A DNA stretch of 64,000 nucleotides, taken from positions 58,457-122,456 of the forward strand of contig NZ_WIAQ01000024.1 in the NCBI RefSeq assembly GCF_009466385.1. The letters run 5' to 3'. How positions within the stretch are numbered: the first letter of the stretch is position 1; each line of letters opens with the position of its first letter. The translations under genes were made by a program, and so were the position numbers. The notes beneath the pieces are model-generated. The model was not told the DNA's origin, ran no database searches, and was given only the letters and a program-made list of their open reading frames with translations. Source of the DNA: Peribacillus tepidiphilus (GTDB lineage Bacteria; Bacillota; Bacilli; Bacillales; DSM-1321). This document shows positions 25,668-34,232 of the stretch, piece by piece.

Positions 25668-26342
25668 TTAACAAATTTTTTGGATGAGCTCAATTGAATT
25701 ATTTTTTGGTGAATTCACAAGAGAGGAGACCTCATATGCCTCCATAAGATGTTCAGGTAATGGCTTTAATAAACGTTTTAGTTCATTGGTGTCTCTAATA
25801 GAAGGATTTAACCAAATTTTTTCATCCTCAGGTTTTAAGATAACTGGCATCCGGTCATGAATATCTTTTACAAGCTCGTTAGGTGTTGTCGTAATAACCG
25901 AACAAGAATAGATGGATTGACCTTCTGGAGACTTCCAATGCTCCCACAAACCAGCCATTGCAAAAAGGTCATCAGATTTAAGCTTGATTCGCATAGGCGT
26001 TTTATTTTGCCCGTTTCGTTTCCATTCATAAAAGCTGTCAGCGATAATTAAACAGCGTTTCTTCTGAAAAGCATTTCGAAAGCTAGGCTTTTCATGTAAA
26101 GTTTCCGCTCTCGCATTAATCATTTTATGTCCGATTGACAGGTCTTTAGCCCATGGAGGAATTAATCCCCACCTTAAATAACCCATTCTGTTAAAAGTCC
26201 CATCATTTATGACGGCAATGACAGATTGAGATGGGGCAATATTATAACTAGGACTATATAATTCTTCTTGTATGAATTGTTCTACTTCAAAGCGGTCAAT
26301 AATTTGCTGGAATGATGCAGTTAGTGTAAATCTTCCGCACAT
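25668..26342 (-). CDS. SOS-response-associated peptidase (YedK/HMCES family)
   Basis: HMCES/YedK proteins form a DNA-protein crosslink at abasic sites through Cys2 after Met removal. The 224-residue protein starts MCGRFTLTA with Cys2, and contains NARAET near 75, ADSFYEWK with the active-site Glu, and IHDRMPVIL with the catalytic His. ATG 26342 behind AAGAGGTG is required to put Cys at position 2; the GTG three codons earlier is rejected. It is divergent from the two-component genes. Confidence 0.93.
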   Translation of the reverse strand: MCGRFTLTASFQQIIDRFEVEQFIQEELYSPSYNIAPSQSVIAVINDGTFNRMGYLRWGLIPPWAKDLSIGHKMINARAETLHEKPSFRNAFQKKRCLIIADSFYEWKRNGQNKTPMRIKLKSDDLFAMAGLWEHWKSPEGQSIYSCSVITTTPNELVKDIHDRMPVILKPEDEKIWLNPSIRDTNELKRLLKPLPEHLMEAYEVSSLVNSPKNNSIELIQKIC

Positions 26343-26425
26343 CGGATTCACCTCTTGAATGGATTAGGCTCATTGTAGCAGATTTTGAATTTGGTTTTCA
26401 AAAAAAATAGAAAAACACAACAAGG

Positions 26426-26530
26426 TTTCGCTTAAATCGAGAGAGTTTTTGCTTAAAACACAATCGTTTTCGCTTAAATCAAGAGAACTTTCGCTTAAAA
26501 CACTGATATTTTTGCTTAAATCAGTGGGGC
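26426..26530. repeat. Intergenic array A: five units, exact 21-bp period
   Basis: The core GCTTAAA, mostly preceded by TTTTC or TTTTT, recurs with its G at 26430, 26451, 26472, 26493 and 26514, exactly 21 bp apart each time. About ten bases per unit are conserved and the rest vary (for example GAGAGAG, ACACAATC). It occupies the divergent region between the YedK-type gene and the sensor kinase. Confidence 0.85.
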
Positions 26531-26714
26531 ACTCTCATGAAAAACCGTTCCACGATCATCCGAAATTCTCACCCATAGGCGTAGTGCCCAAGTTGTATTT
26601 TGTTTAATTTTCCTTCACAATATTGAAACACTTTTGGAATTGCATTCGTAATTTTGCTCTTACAATATAAGTGAATAACATATAGGGGAAAAGAGTAAAA
26701 CGGAGTTGTCTACA

Positions 26715-28313
26715 ATGAAAAAACATAAAATCAAACTTCGTTTACAAACAACGATTACTTTATTTGTTTCAGGGGTCATCATTTTTTGCCTACTAGTAAC
26801 TAATTATTTAACGAAACAATACATAGAAGAAACTACGTTAGCACGGATCGAAGAAAAAGCAAGAAATATTTCTAGGACAGTGGCTCTTTCTCCAATTGTA
26901 ATAGATGGACTAAGCGGAAAAAGGGATGAAGAGGCCATCCAAACATATACAGAAAAAATCCGGAAAGCAACGGATGTTCTTTTCATTGTTGTGTTGGATA
27001 TGAATGGAATGAGGAAATCCCACCCTAATCCTAACAAAATTGGAAAAAGGTTCGTTGGGGGAGATGAAGATCCTGTTTATTCAGGAGAGGAATATAAATC
27101 GACCGCAAAAGGAACTCTGGGGATGTCCTTTCGATATTTTACACCGGTGATGAATGAGAAAGGACAACAAGTTGGTGCTGTTGCGGTTGGGATACGACTA
27201 GATGATGTGAAAAACCAAGTCAATCAGGGTAATAGGATCATATTTATCAGTATGTTTCTAGGAATTATGATCGGCTTGATTGGCGCCGTGTTATTAGCTA
27301 AAAAGGTAAAAAACATCATGTTTGGGATGGAGCCGGATGAAATTGCAAGATTACTCGAGCAGCGAAGTGCCATGCTGGAGTATGCAAGAGAAGGTGTGAT
27401 TGCAGTTGATAAAGATGGAAACATCACGCTGGTTAACCAAGAGGCTAATCGGTTATTTAAAACCATGGGAATAGAAGAATATATAGATAGAAAAATTGTA
27501 GATCTTATTCCTACCATTCATTTACAGGCTGTAATGGATAAAGGACAGAAAGTAATTGATCAAGAATACTCGCTTAATGGTTTAATGATCGTGGCTAATA
27601 TCGTTCCCATTTTTGTGAATCAGGAGATTGTAGGGGCGGTCGCAACCTTCAGGGATAAGACCGACATTAAGCTAATGGCGGAACAGCTTACCGGAGTTCG
27701 AGCGTATGCAGAAGCTTTGCGATCTCAAACACATGAATTCATGAATAAACTCCATGTCATACTAGGTATGGTTCATTTAGAGCTGTATGATCAGCTAGTT
27801 GAATTTGTGAAAAGTGTAACAAATACATTTCATTCAGAGGTCGGGTTTGTTACGAACCGTTTCAAGGATCCAGTTATTGCTGGTTTTCTTTTAGGTAAGG
27901 TGAGTTACGCCAGAGAAAAAGGTGCTAGGCTTGTTTTTTCCGAGAACTGCTTTATGCCTAAACCAAAAGACCAGGATATCATTCAGGAAATTATTACAAT
28001 TCTTGGTAATTTAATGGATAATTCTCTTGATGCAGTTATAGGGAGCAAAGAAAAGAAGGTTGAAGTAGAAATTATCCCGGTATGTAATAAGAAGCTTTCC
28101 ATCACCGTTTCTGATACAGGACCTGGAATGAGCACTGATATTAAAGAAAGAGTATTTGAAAAAGGATTTTCTACAAAAGGACAGGATAGAGGCCTAGGCT
28201 TACATCTTGTGAAGCAAAGTGTAGAGAAGTTACATGGGCAGATTATAATTTCTTCTGAATTAGGAAGGGGAACGAAGTTTACTGTTACCCTTCCATATGA
28301 AGAGAAGGAGTGA
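26715..28313 (+). CDS. CitA/DcuS-family sensor histidine kinase for C4-dicarboxylates
   Basis: A 532-residue membrane kinase. It has a first helix (about 8-30), an extracellular PASp-like domain with VVLDMNGMRKSHPNPNKIGKRF and TAKGTLGMSFRYFTPV (as in MalK/DctS/CitS), and a second helix near 170-190. A cytoplasmic PAS (VIAVDKDGNITLVNQEANRLF), the His box SQTHEFMNKLH, and the ATPase N/G boxes (NLMDNSLDAV, DTGPGMS, GRGLGLHLV-like) follow. ATG 26715 gives better ribosome spacing than TTG 26706. It is most like B. subtilis MalK (YufL) among those I know; the ligand is inferred from the dicarboxylate operon downstream. Confidence 0.88.
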   Translation: MKKHKIKLRLQTTITLFVSGVIIFCLLVTNYLTKQYIEETTLARIEEKARNISRTVALSPIVIDGLSGKRDEEAIQTYTEKIRKATDVLFIVVLDMNGMRKSHPNPNKIGKRFVGGDEDPVYSGEEYKSTAKGTLGMSFRYFTPVMNEKGQQVGAVAVGIRLDDVKNQVNQGNRIIFISMFLGIMIGLIGAVLLAKKVKNIMFGMEPDEIARLLEQRSAMLEYAREGVIAVDKDGNITLVNQEANRLFKTMGIEEYIDRKIVDLIPTIHLQAVMDKGQKVIDQEYSLNGLMIVANIVPIFVNQEIVGAVATFRDKTDIKLMAEQLTGVRAYAEALRSQTHEFMNKLHVILGMVHLELYDQLVEFVKSVTNTFHSEVGFVTNRFKDPVIAGFLLGKVSYAREKGARLVFSENCFMPKPKDQDIIQEIITILGNLMDNSLDAVIGSKEKKVEVEIIPVCNKKLSITVSDTGPGMSTDIKERVFEKGFSTKGQDRGLGLHLVKQSVEKLHGQIIISSELGRGTKFTVTLPYEEKE

Positions 28314-28318
28314 AAACG

Positions 28319-29032
28319 ATGATTAAAACCATTATTGTTGAGGACGATCCAATGGTTGCTGAGTTTAATCGCCGGTATCTAGAAAAAATAGATGGATTCG
28401 AATTAGTGGGTATGTTTTCTACAGTAGAAAAGGCTTTTCCGATCATCGAAAAGCAGCCTATAGATCTTATTTTGCTAGATATCTATATGCCTGGGGAGAA
28501 TGGCTGGAGCCTGCTGTCGAAAATTCGTACTTTAGGCAAAGGAATTGATGTCATTTTAATAACTGCAGCATGCGATAACCAAAGCATAAAAAAAGGATTA
28601 AGGTATGGAGTGGTGGATTACCTGATAAAGCCCTTTGAGTTTGATCGATTCCAGGCGGCACTTACCTCGTACAAAGAGGGACAATCTTTTTTGAATGAAC
28701 ATGAAAAGATTAGTCAAAGCGAATTGGATCAAATCCTTCTTCATAAGGATCAAAGGAACGAAAAGGTTTATCATCTACCCAAAGGACTTACAAAAAACAC
28801 ACTGATCAATGTTTGGAGGAAGCTTGTTGAATTCCAGTACTGCGAATTTTCTACAGAAGAAATCGCTCATGAAGTAGGAATTTCAAGAGTATCTATGAGA
28901 AAGTACCTGAACTTTTTAACAGACATACATATAGTAGAAACGGACGTCGTCTATGGGACAATTGGCAGGCCAATCTATATGCATCGAGTTGCAAATTTAG
29001 ACCATAAATTAATTAAAAAGTATATCGAATAA
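28319..29032 (+). CDS. CitB/MalR-family response regulator
   Basis: The cognate regulator, 237 residues. The receiver has acidic pair EDD (IIVEDDPMVAEFNRRYL), phospho-Asp in LILLDIYMPGENG, Thr/Ser ITAA and Lys in YLIKPFEF. The C-terminal HTH (STEEIAHEVGISRVSMRKYLNFL) is of the CitB/DctR type. ATG 28319 sits 10 nt after AAGGAG, which lies inside the kinase 3' end; GTG 28310 is too close to that site. It probably activates the transporter operon that begins 350 bp downstream. Confidence 0.9.
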   Translation: MIKTIIVEDDPMVAEFNRRYLEKIDGFELVGMFSTVEKAFPIIEKQPIDLILLDIYMPGENGWSLLSKIRTLGKGIDVILITAACDNQSIKKGLRYGVVDYLIKPFEFDRFQAALTSYKEGQSFLNEHEKISQSELDQILLHKDQRNEKVYHLPKGLTKNTLINVWRKLVEFQYCEFSTEEIAHEVGISRVSMRKYLNFLTDIHIVETDVVYGTIGRPIYMHRVANLDHKLIKKYIE

Positions 29033-29383
29033 AATAATTAAACCACTAACGGACAGAGTGAACCTTTTGTCTGTTTTCTATTTGTGACAGATTGATAGAC
29101 AGCCTTACTTACTTTAGTTACAAAACGATTTTTAAATTTTCATTAACTTTTAAAGGATTGAGGGATGCAGTACATTCTAAGTGTTGCAAAAACGTTTTCA
29201 CAAAACCCAGGTTATTGGAGGTGAAAAAGTAAGGTAAGCTCCTAAACTCATAGAACGAGGTGTATAAAGCTTCTAATTCATGATTAGCAGCTATTTTATT
29301 ACTTGTATTTGTGAAATATTTCACAATCTTGAACATTTTTTGAACGAATCAGATAAACATCACACCAAAAGGAGTGAAAAATA
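29033..29383. other. Regulatory region of the dicarboxylate/fumarate operon
   Basis: No gene is present. It holds the Fnr-like palindrome at 29310-29325 and AT-rich direct repeats (TTTTAAATTTTCATTAACTT near 29129) that could bind the response regulator. No convincing terminator for the regulator gene is visible, so readthrough from the two-component genes is possible. Confidence 0.5.
29310..29325 (+). promoter_or_regulatory. Fnr-like box (anaerobic activator site)
   Basis: TGTGAAATATTTCACA is a perfect 16-bp palindrome matching the Fnr/Crp consensus TGTGA-N6-TCACA. B. subtilis has Fnr but no cAMP-Crp system. A -10-like GATAAA at 29352-29357 places the site centre about 41-47 bp upstream of the likely start, a class-II activator position. 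Confidence 0.75.
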
Positions 29384-30859
29384 ATGGCAGTAGCTGCTTT
29401 AAAACAAAGGAAACAAGGAATGGCAACACAAGGTCTAAAAAGCAAAAACGTTGGTGAAGTCAAAATCATCCCATTACTCATTACTTTTGCGATTGGACTT
29501 TTATTATGGAATATTAACCCTCCGGCTGGTTTGGAGGCAAAGGCCTGGCATTTGTTTGCTATATTCGTTGCTACGATTGTTGGTTTAATTATTAAACCGC
29601 TGCCAATGGGTAGTGTCGCTATTCTCGCTCTAACAGCAACGGTACTGACTAATACGTTAACGATTGAGGATGCATTAAGCGGCTTTCAAAATACTACGAT
29701 TTGGTTAATTGTGATTGCTTTTTTTATCTCCCGGGGATTTATTAAAACTGGATTAGGTACACGTGTAGCTTACATGTTTGTAAAGAAGTTTGGTAAAAAG
29801 ACACTCGGATTATCCTATTCTCTTATTGCTAGCGACTTGATTTTATCGCCTGCAATGCCATCGAATACCGCCAGAGCTGGAGGGATCCTGCTTCCAATCA
29901 TCCGTTCCCTTTCTGAAACCTATGGTTCCCGAGTCGGGGATGGAACAGAAAGAAAAATGGGGGCATTTTTAACAAAAGTTTCGTTCCAAGGTGACATGAT
30001 TACTTCAGCAATGTTTTTGACTGCTATGGCTGCTAACCCGTTGGCTGCCAAAATCACGGAGGATTTAACCGGAAAACCGATTACGTGGATCGGCTGGGCA
30101 TCAGCAGCCATTGTTCCAGGCTTACTAAGTTTAATCATCATCCCTTATGTCATTTACAAAGTGTTCCCTCCTGAAATAAAGGAAACTCCTGCTGCTACCG
30201 AAATGGCGGACAAAAAGCTAAAAGAAATGGGTCCACTTAAAAAAGAAGAATGGTATATGATTGGGGTCTTTCTATTAATCTTATTCCTTTGGATTTTTGG
30301 AACAAGCTTGAACATTAATGCTACAACAACGGCATTTATTGGTCTCGGAACATTGCTAGTATCGAAAGTATTGACCTGGTCGGATATTAAGAAAGAAGAA
30401 GGAGCTTGGGATACGCTCGTTTGGTTCGCTGTTTTAGTCATGATGGCTAGCTTCTTAAATGAACTAGGTATGATTCCTTGGTTCAGTGAAGCCATGCAAG
30501 GTGCTGTCAGCGGAATGTCATGGGTATGGGCTTTAGTGATTTTATCCGTTGTGTATTTCTACTCCCATTATTTTTTCGCGAGCAATACAGCCCATGTAAG
30601 TGCGATGTATGCTGCGTTTCTTGCCGTATTAATTGCAGCCGGAGCGCCGCCTTTAGTTTCTGCATTGATCCTTGCGTTCTTTAGTAATTTATTTGGCTGT
30701 TTGACTCATTATGGCTGTGGTCCAGCTCCTGTATTCTTTGGAAGTGGATATGTGACACAGAATAAATGGTGGTCTCTTGGATTCTTGATTTCTATCATTC
30801 ACATCATTGTGTGGATTGGAATCGGCGGATTATGGTGGAAGCTATTAGGTCTCTGGTAA
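29384..30859 (+). CDS. DASS-family dicarboxylate transporter
   Basis: An inner-membrane carrier of 491 residues in the SLC13/DASS family, like YflS, SodiT1 and TtdT, which move malate, 2-oxoglutarate, succinate or tartrate, often by exchange. The paired Ser-Asn-Thr motifs that bind substrate are present (PSNTARAGG and ASNTAHVSA) among 12 or so helices. The ATG follows AAAAGGAGTG. As first gene after the Fnr-like box and next to fumarase and reductase genes, malate/fumarate-for-succinate exchange is a reasonable inference. Confidence 0.85.
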   Translation: MAVAALKQRKQGMATQGLKSKNVGEVKIIPLLITFAIGLLLWNINPPAGLEAKAWHLFAIFVATIVGLIIKPLPMGSVAILALTATVLTNTLTIEDALSGFQNTTIWLIVIAFFISRGFIKTGLGTRVAYMFVKKFGKKTLGLSYSLIASDLILSPAMPSNTARAGGILLPIIRSLSETYGSRVGDGTERKMGAFLTKVSFQGDMITSAMFLTAMAANPLAAKITEDLTGKPITWIGWASAAIVPGLLSLIIIPYVIYKVFPPEIKETPAATEMADKKLKEMGPLKKEEWYMIGVFLLILFLWIFGTSLNINATTTAFIGLGTLLVSKVLTWSDIKKEEGAWDTLVWFAVLVMMASFLNELGMIPWFSEAMQGAVSGMSWVWALVILSVVYFYSHYFFASNTAHVSAMYAAFLAVLIAAGAPPLVSALILAFFSNLFGCLTHYGCGPAPVFFGSGYVTQNKWWSLGFLISIIHIIVWIGIGGLWWKLLGLW

Positions 30860-30893
30860 GATCAATTATCCCATGAAAAAGGAGACGAAACAA

Positions 30894-31061
30894 ATGAAGT
30901 CCCCATGTTGCTTGGCTGATTTGGAAACTCACGTTTTACCTGAACTATATCATGGCTCTGACGACGAATATGAACTAGTCCTGCCGTTTCTTTTTTGCTC
31001 AGAATGCGGGAATTTGGTTTTAACAGCTTCTGAACGAGTACATGAAAACCGGTGGCTTTAA
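30894..31061 (+). CDS. 55-aa protein with two Cys pairs (zinc-ribbon-like)
   Basis: A small ORF starting at ATG 30894, nine bases after GGAG; an in-frame ATG at 30873 overlaps that site. The protein has SPCCLADLE near the start and CSECGNLVL after about 30 residues, a spacing suited to binding one zinc or iron. There is no signal or membrane segment. It sits inside the operon between the carrier and fumarase genes, so it may help metal-centre assembly or regulation; no family recognised. Confidence 0.6.
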   Translation: MKSPCCLADLETHVLPELYHGSDDEYELVLPFLFCSECGNLVLTASERVHENRWL

Positions 31062-31077
31062 TAGGAGGAGAGAAATC

Positions 31078-31923
31078 ATGCGGGAAATTTCTGCAAAATT
31101 AATCACCGATACGGTGAAAAAGCTATGTATCCAGGCTGCATGCGATCTTCCGGAAGATGTAGAAAGACTCATTGCAGCAGGATTAGAAAAGGAAGAATCG
31201 CAATTTGGAAAATATAGCTTAGAGAAAATCTTAAAAAATATAAAGCTGGCACGGGATGAACAAGCACCGATGTGTCAGGACACTGGGATGACCGTTATTC
31301 TTGTAGAACTGGGTCAGGATGTCCGGATCATAGACGGGGACTTTACGGAAGCGATTAACGAGGGAGTCCGTCAAGGATATGAAGAAGGTTATCTACGGAA
31401 ATCTGTTGTTGCAGATCCTGTTTTAGATCGAAAGAATACAGGGGATAACACGCCGGCTGTTATTCACACGGAGATCGTACCTGGGGACCAAATTAGAATT
31501 CAGGTTTTACCAAAAGGTGCAGGCAGCGAAAACATGGGTGCGGTTAAAATGTGCAAGCCTTCAGAAGGGATTGAAGGAGTGAAGGATTTTATTGTCCAAA
31601 CGATTACGCAGGCAGGTGGAAATCCTTGCCCGCCAGTTATCGTTGGTGTTGGAATCGGTGGAACAATGGATAAATGCACATTATTAGCGAAAAAAGCACT
31701 GGCCAGGAAAGCAGGAGAGCCGAATCCGAATCCAACTTATGCGGAAATTGAAAAGGAGCTCCTAGAACGAATTAACAAATTAGGAATTGGTCCTCAAGGA
31801 TTTGGAGGAAAAGTAACGGCCTTGGCTGTTCACATTGAAACATATCCAACTCATATAGCCATGATGCCGGTCTGCGTTACACTAAACTGCCATGCTGCGC
31901 GTCACACCGAGGCAGTGTTATAG
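31078..31923 (+). CDS. Class I Fe-S fumarate hydratase (or tartrate dehydratase), alpha subunit
   Basis: It interconverts malate and fumarate, or dehydrates L-tartrate, with a [4Fe-4S] cluster. The 281-residue subunit matches the two-subunit form. Cluster-ligand candidates are Cys66 (APMCQDTGM), Cys159 (GAVKMCKPSEG) and Cys200 (GGTMDKCTLLAKKAL). ATG 31078 behind TAGGAGGAG is used; the longer start at 31042 overlaps the previous gene. Standard Bacillus fumarase is the iron-free class II FumC, so an oxygen-sensitive enzyme here agrees with anaerobic use. Confidence 0.92.
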   Translation: MREISAKLITDTVKKLCIQAACDLPEDVERLIAAGLEKEESQFGKYSLEKILKNIKLARDEQAPMCQDTGMTVILVELGQDVRIIDGDFTEAINEGVRQGYEEGYLRKSVVADPVLDRKNTGDNTPAVIHTEIVPGDQIRIQVLPKGAGSENMGAVKMCKPSEGIEGVKDFIVQTITQAGGNPCPPVIVGVGIGGTMDKCTLLAKKALARKAGEPNPNPTYAEIEKELLERINKLGIGPQGFGGKVTALAVHIETYPTHIAMMPVCVTLNCHAARHTEAVL

Positions 31924-31934
31924 GGGGGAATAAA

Positions 31935-32495
31935 ATGACAAAGATTAAGCAACTCACTACGCCTTTAACTTTAGAGCAAATTAAAGATTTAAAAGCTGGT
32001 GATCAAGTATCCATTACTGGGGTCATTTATTCAGCCAGAGACGCCGCTCATAAAAATATGGTAGATGCTTTGAAAGAAAATAAACCTTTACCAATCGATG
32101 TTACAAATCAGATCATCTATTATGCCGGTCCGACGCCTGCAAAACCTGGAAAAGCGATCGGTTCATGCGGGCCAACAACTAGCGGGCGAATGGATGCTTA
32201 TTCTCCAACCTTGATGGAGCATGGACTAAAGGGAATGATTGGGAAAGGTCCAAGAAGTAAAGAAGTCATCGAATCCATGAAGAAAAATGGGGCTGTATAC
32301 TTTGCTGCCATTGGAGGCGCTGCTGCATTAATTGCTGACACGATTAAAAAAGTGGATATTGTTGCATACCCGGAATTAGGACCTGAAGCCATCCGGCGCA
32401 TGGAAGTAGAAAATTACCCATGTATCGTAGCAATTGATCGCGAGGGTAATGACCTTTATGAGATGGGTGTAAAACAATACAGAGTTGAAGACTAA
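31935..32495 (+). CDS. Class I Fe-S fumarate hydratase (or tartrate dehydratase), beta subunit
   Basis: The 186-residue partner subunit has the family sequences DQVSITGVIYSARDAAHK, YYAGPTPAKPGKAIGSCGPTTSGRMD and KGPRSKEV. It follows the alpha subunit after 11 bp with AGGGGGG upstream. In one-chain class I fumarases this is the C-terminal domain. Fumarase and tartrate dehydratase cannot be separated by eye; neighbouring reductase genes favour fumarate as the product in either case. Confidence 0.92.
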   Translation: MTKIKQLTTPLTLEQIKDLKAGDQVSITGVIYSARDAAHKNMVDALKENKPLPIDVTNQIIYYAGPTPAKPGKAIGSCGPTTSGRMDAYSPTLMEHGLKGMIGKGPRSKEVIESMKKNGAVYFAAIGGAAALIADTIKKVDIVAYPELGPEAIRRMEVENYPCIVAIDREGNDLYEMGVKQYRVED

Positions 32496-32522
32496 ATTCC
32501 AGATGCAGAGGTGGAAATTTCC

Positions 32523-34232
32523 ATGCTTTCTTATGATGTTGTAGTAGTAGGAGCTGGCGGTGCGGGCATGATGGCCGCACTGTCAGCCAGTGAAGATAAA
32601 GATTTGCGTGTAGCTTGTCTTTCTAAAATATTTCCAACACGATCCCATACAGGGGCAGCGCAAGGAGGAATAAATGCTGCAATGGCTTATCGTGATTCCT
32701 CCGATTCCCCGGAACAGCATTTTAGAGATACGGTAAAAGGGAGTGATTTTTTAGCTGATCAGGACGCAGTAGAATTCTTCACTTCCAAAATGCCAGAGAT
32801 CATCTCAGAGCTCGACTATTACGGTGTACCTTTCTCTCGGGATGAAAACGGCCGCATTGCCCAAAGACCATTTGGTGGTGCATCAAGTCCAAGAACTTGC
32901 TATTCCGCGGATAAAACGGGTCACGTCATATTGCATGCTTTGTATGAGCAATGCTTGAAAAACAAAGTGAAGTTCTATAATGATTGGTATTTATTATCAT
33001 TGGCTGTGGAAGATGGCAAGTTTGAAGGATTAGTTGCCATCGATATCCGAAGTGGAGAGATCCATCCGATTCAAGCGAAAGCGGTAGTGATCGCAACGGG
33101 AGGTTTTGGCCGTATCTATTGGAGTAGAACGACGAATGCCATCAATATGACTGGAGATGGAACAGCTGCCTGTCTTGAAGTAGGAATTCCAATCAAGGAT
33201 CCTGAATTTGTCCAATTCCATCCAACAGGCCTTGCCTCTACAGGTGTACTATTATCTGAAGCCTGCCGCGGTGAGGGAGGATATTTATTAAATAAACACG
33301 GTGAAAGATTCATGGCTCGCTATGCTCCTGAAAAAATGGAGCTTGGCCCTCGAGATCTGGTTTCAAGAGCAATTGAAACAGAAATTAAAGAAGGCCGTGG
33401 CTTTGGTGAGGGAATGGGTTCCTATGTATTGATGGATCTCCGACATCTTGGCGAAAAGAAAATCATGGAACGTCTTCCTCAAGTGAGAGAGCTAGCCATG
33501 GACTTTGAAGGCGTTGATTTAGTGAACGAACCGGTACCGATTCGTCCGAGCTGTCACTATATGATGGGCGGAATTCATGTAAGTGACTATAGGACATGCA
33601 GCACACCAATTGAAGGCATTCACGCTGCAGGAGAGTGTGCGTGTGTATCCATTCATGGTGCTAACCGACTTGGCGGAAATTCTGTCGCAGATGTGGTGCT
33701 TTTCGGAAAATATGCTGGAATTGGTGCGATGGAAACTGCCAAGAAACGTGCTTTCTCAGGTACAAAAAAACTGGAAAATGAAGCGAAACAATGGATTGAA
33801 AAATTCAAGCACATCCGAAATAAAAAAACAGGTATTAACATGTTCAGCATTCGCGATCGATTGGCAGAAACCATGTGGAATAACGTCGGGATTTTCCGTA
33901 CTGAACATGAAATGGTAGAGGCTTTAAAGACAGTGGATCAGCTTTTGGAAGAATATAAAGATGCCTATGCTGGCGATCCTTCTCAAACCTACAATATGGC
34001 GTTTATCAATTATGTAGAAATAGGAAACCTGTTAAAACTTGCCAAGGCTGTCACAATCGGGGCGATTAACAGAAAAGAAAGCAGGGGCTCCCATTCCAGA
34101 GCGGACTATCCAAAGCGTAACGATGCTGAGTTTCTAAAACACACGATGATCTATAAAGAAGGAGATCATTATCGGTTGGATTATTTACCAGTTACCATCA
34201 CAAAATATCAACCGGAGGAGCGTAAGTACTGA
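32523..34232 (+). CDS. Succinate dehydrogenase/fumarate reductase flavoprotein (SdhA/FrdA-like)
   Basis: The catalytic FAD subunit, 569 residues. It has the dinucleotide fold VVVGAGGAGMMAAL, probable covalent-FAD His42 in RSHTGAAQGG, active-site segments FHPTGLAS and ACRGEGGYL (catalytic Arg), SCHYMMGGI (substrate His) and ANRLGGNSVAD. No Tat or Sec signal is seen, so it acts in the cytoplasm, unlike the periplasmic MfrA of epsilonproteobacteria. ATG 32523 follows GAGGTGG. The stop overlaps the next start (TGATG). Confidence 0.92.
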   Translation: MLSYDVVVVGAGGAGMMAALSASEDKDLRVACLSKIFPTRSHTGAAQGGINAAMAYRDSSDSPEQHFRDTVKGSDFLADQDAVEFFTSKMPEIISELDYYGVPFSRDENGRIAQRPFGGASSPRTCYSADKTGHVILHALYEQCLKNKVKFYNDWYLLSLAVEDGKFEGLVAIDIRSGEIHPIQAKAVVIATGGFGRIYWSRTTNAINMTGDGTAACLEVGIPIKDPEFVQFHPTGLASTGVLLSEACRGEGGYLLNKHGERFMARYAPEKMELGPRDLVSRAIETEIKEGRGFGEGMGSYVLMDLRHLGEKKIMERLPQVRELAMDFEGVDLVNEPVPIRPSCHYMMGGIHVSDYRTCSTPIEGIHAAGECACVSIHGANRLGGNSVADVVLFGKYAGIGAMETAKKRAFSGTKKLENEAKQWIEKFKHIRNKKTGINMFSIRDRLAETMWNNVGIFRTEHEMVEALKTVDQLLEEYKDAYAGDPSQTYNMAFINYVEIGNLLKLAKAVTIGAINRKESRGSHSRADYPKRNDAEFLKHTMIYKEGDHYRLDYLPVTITKYQPEERKY

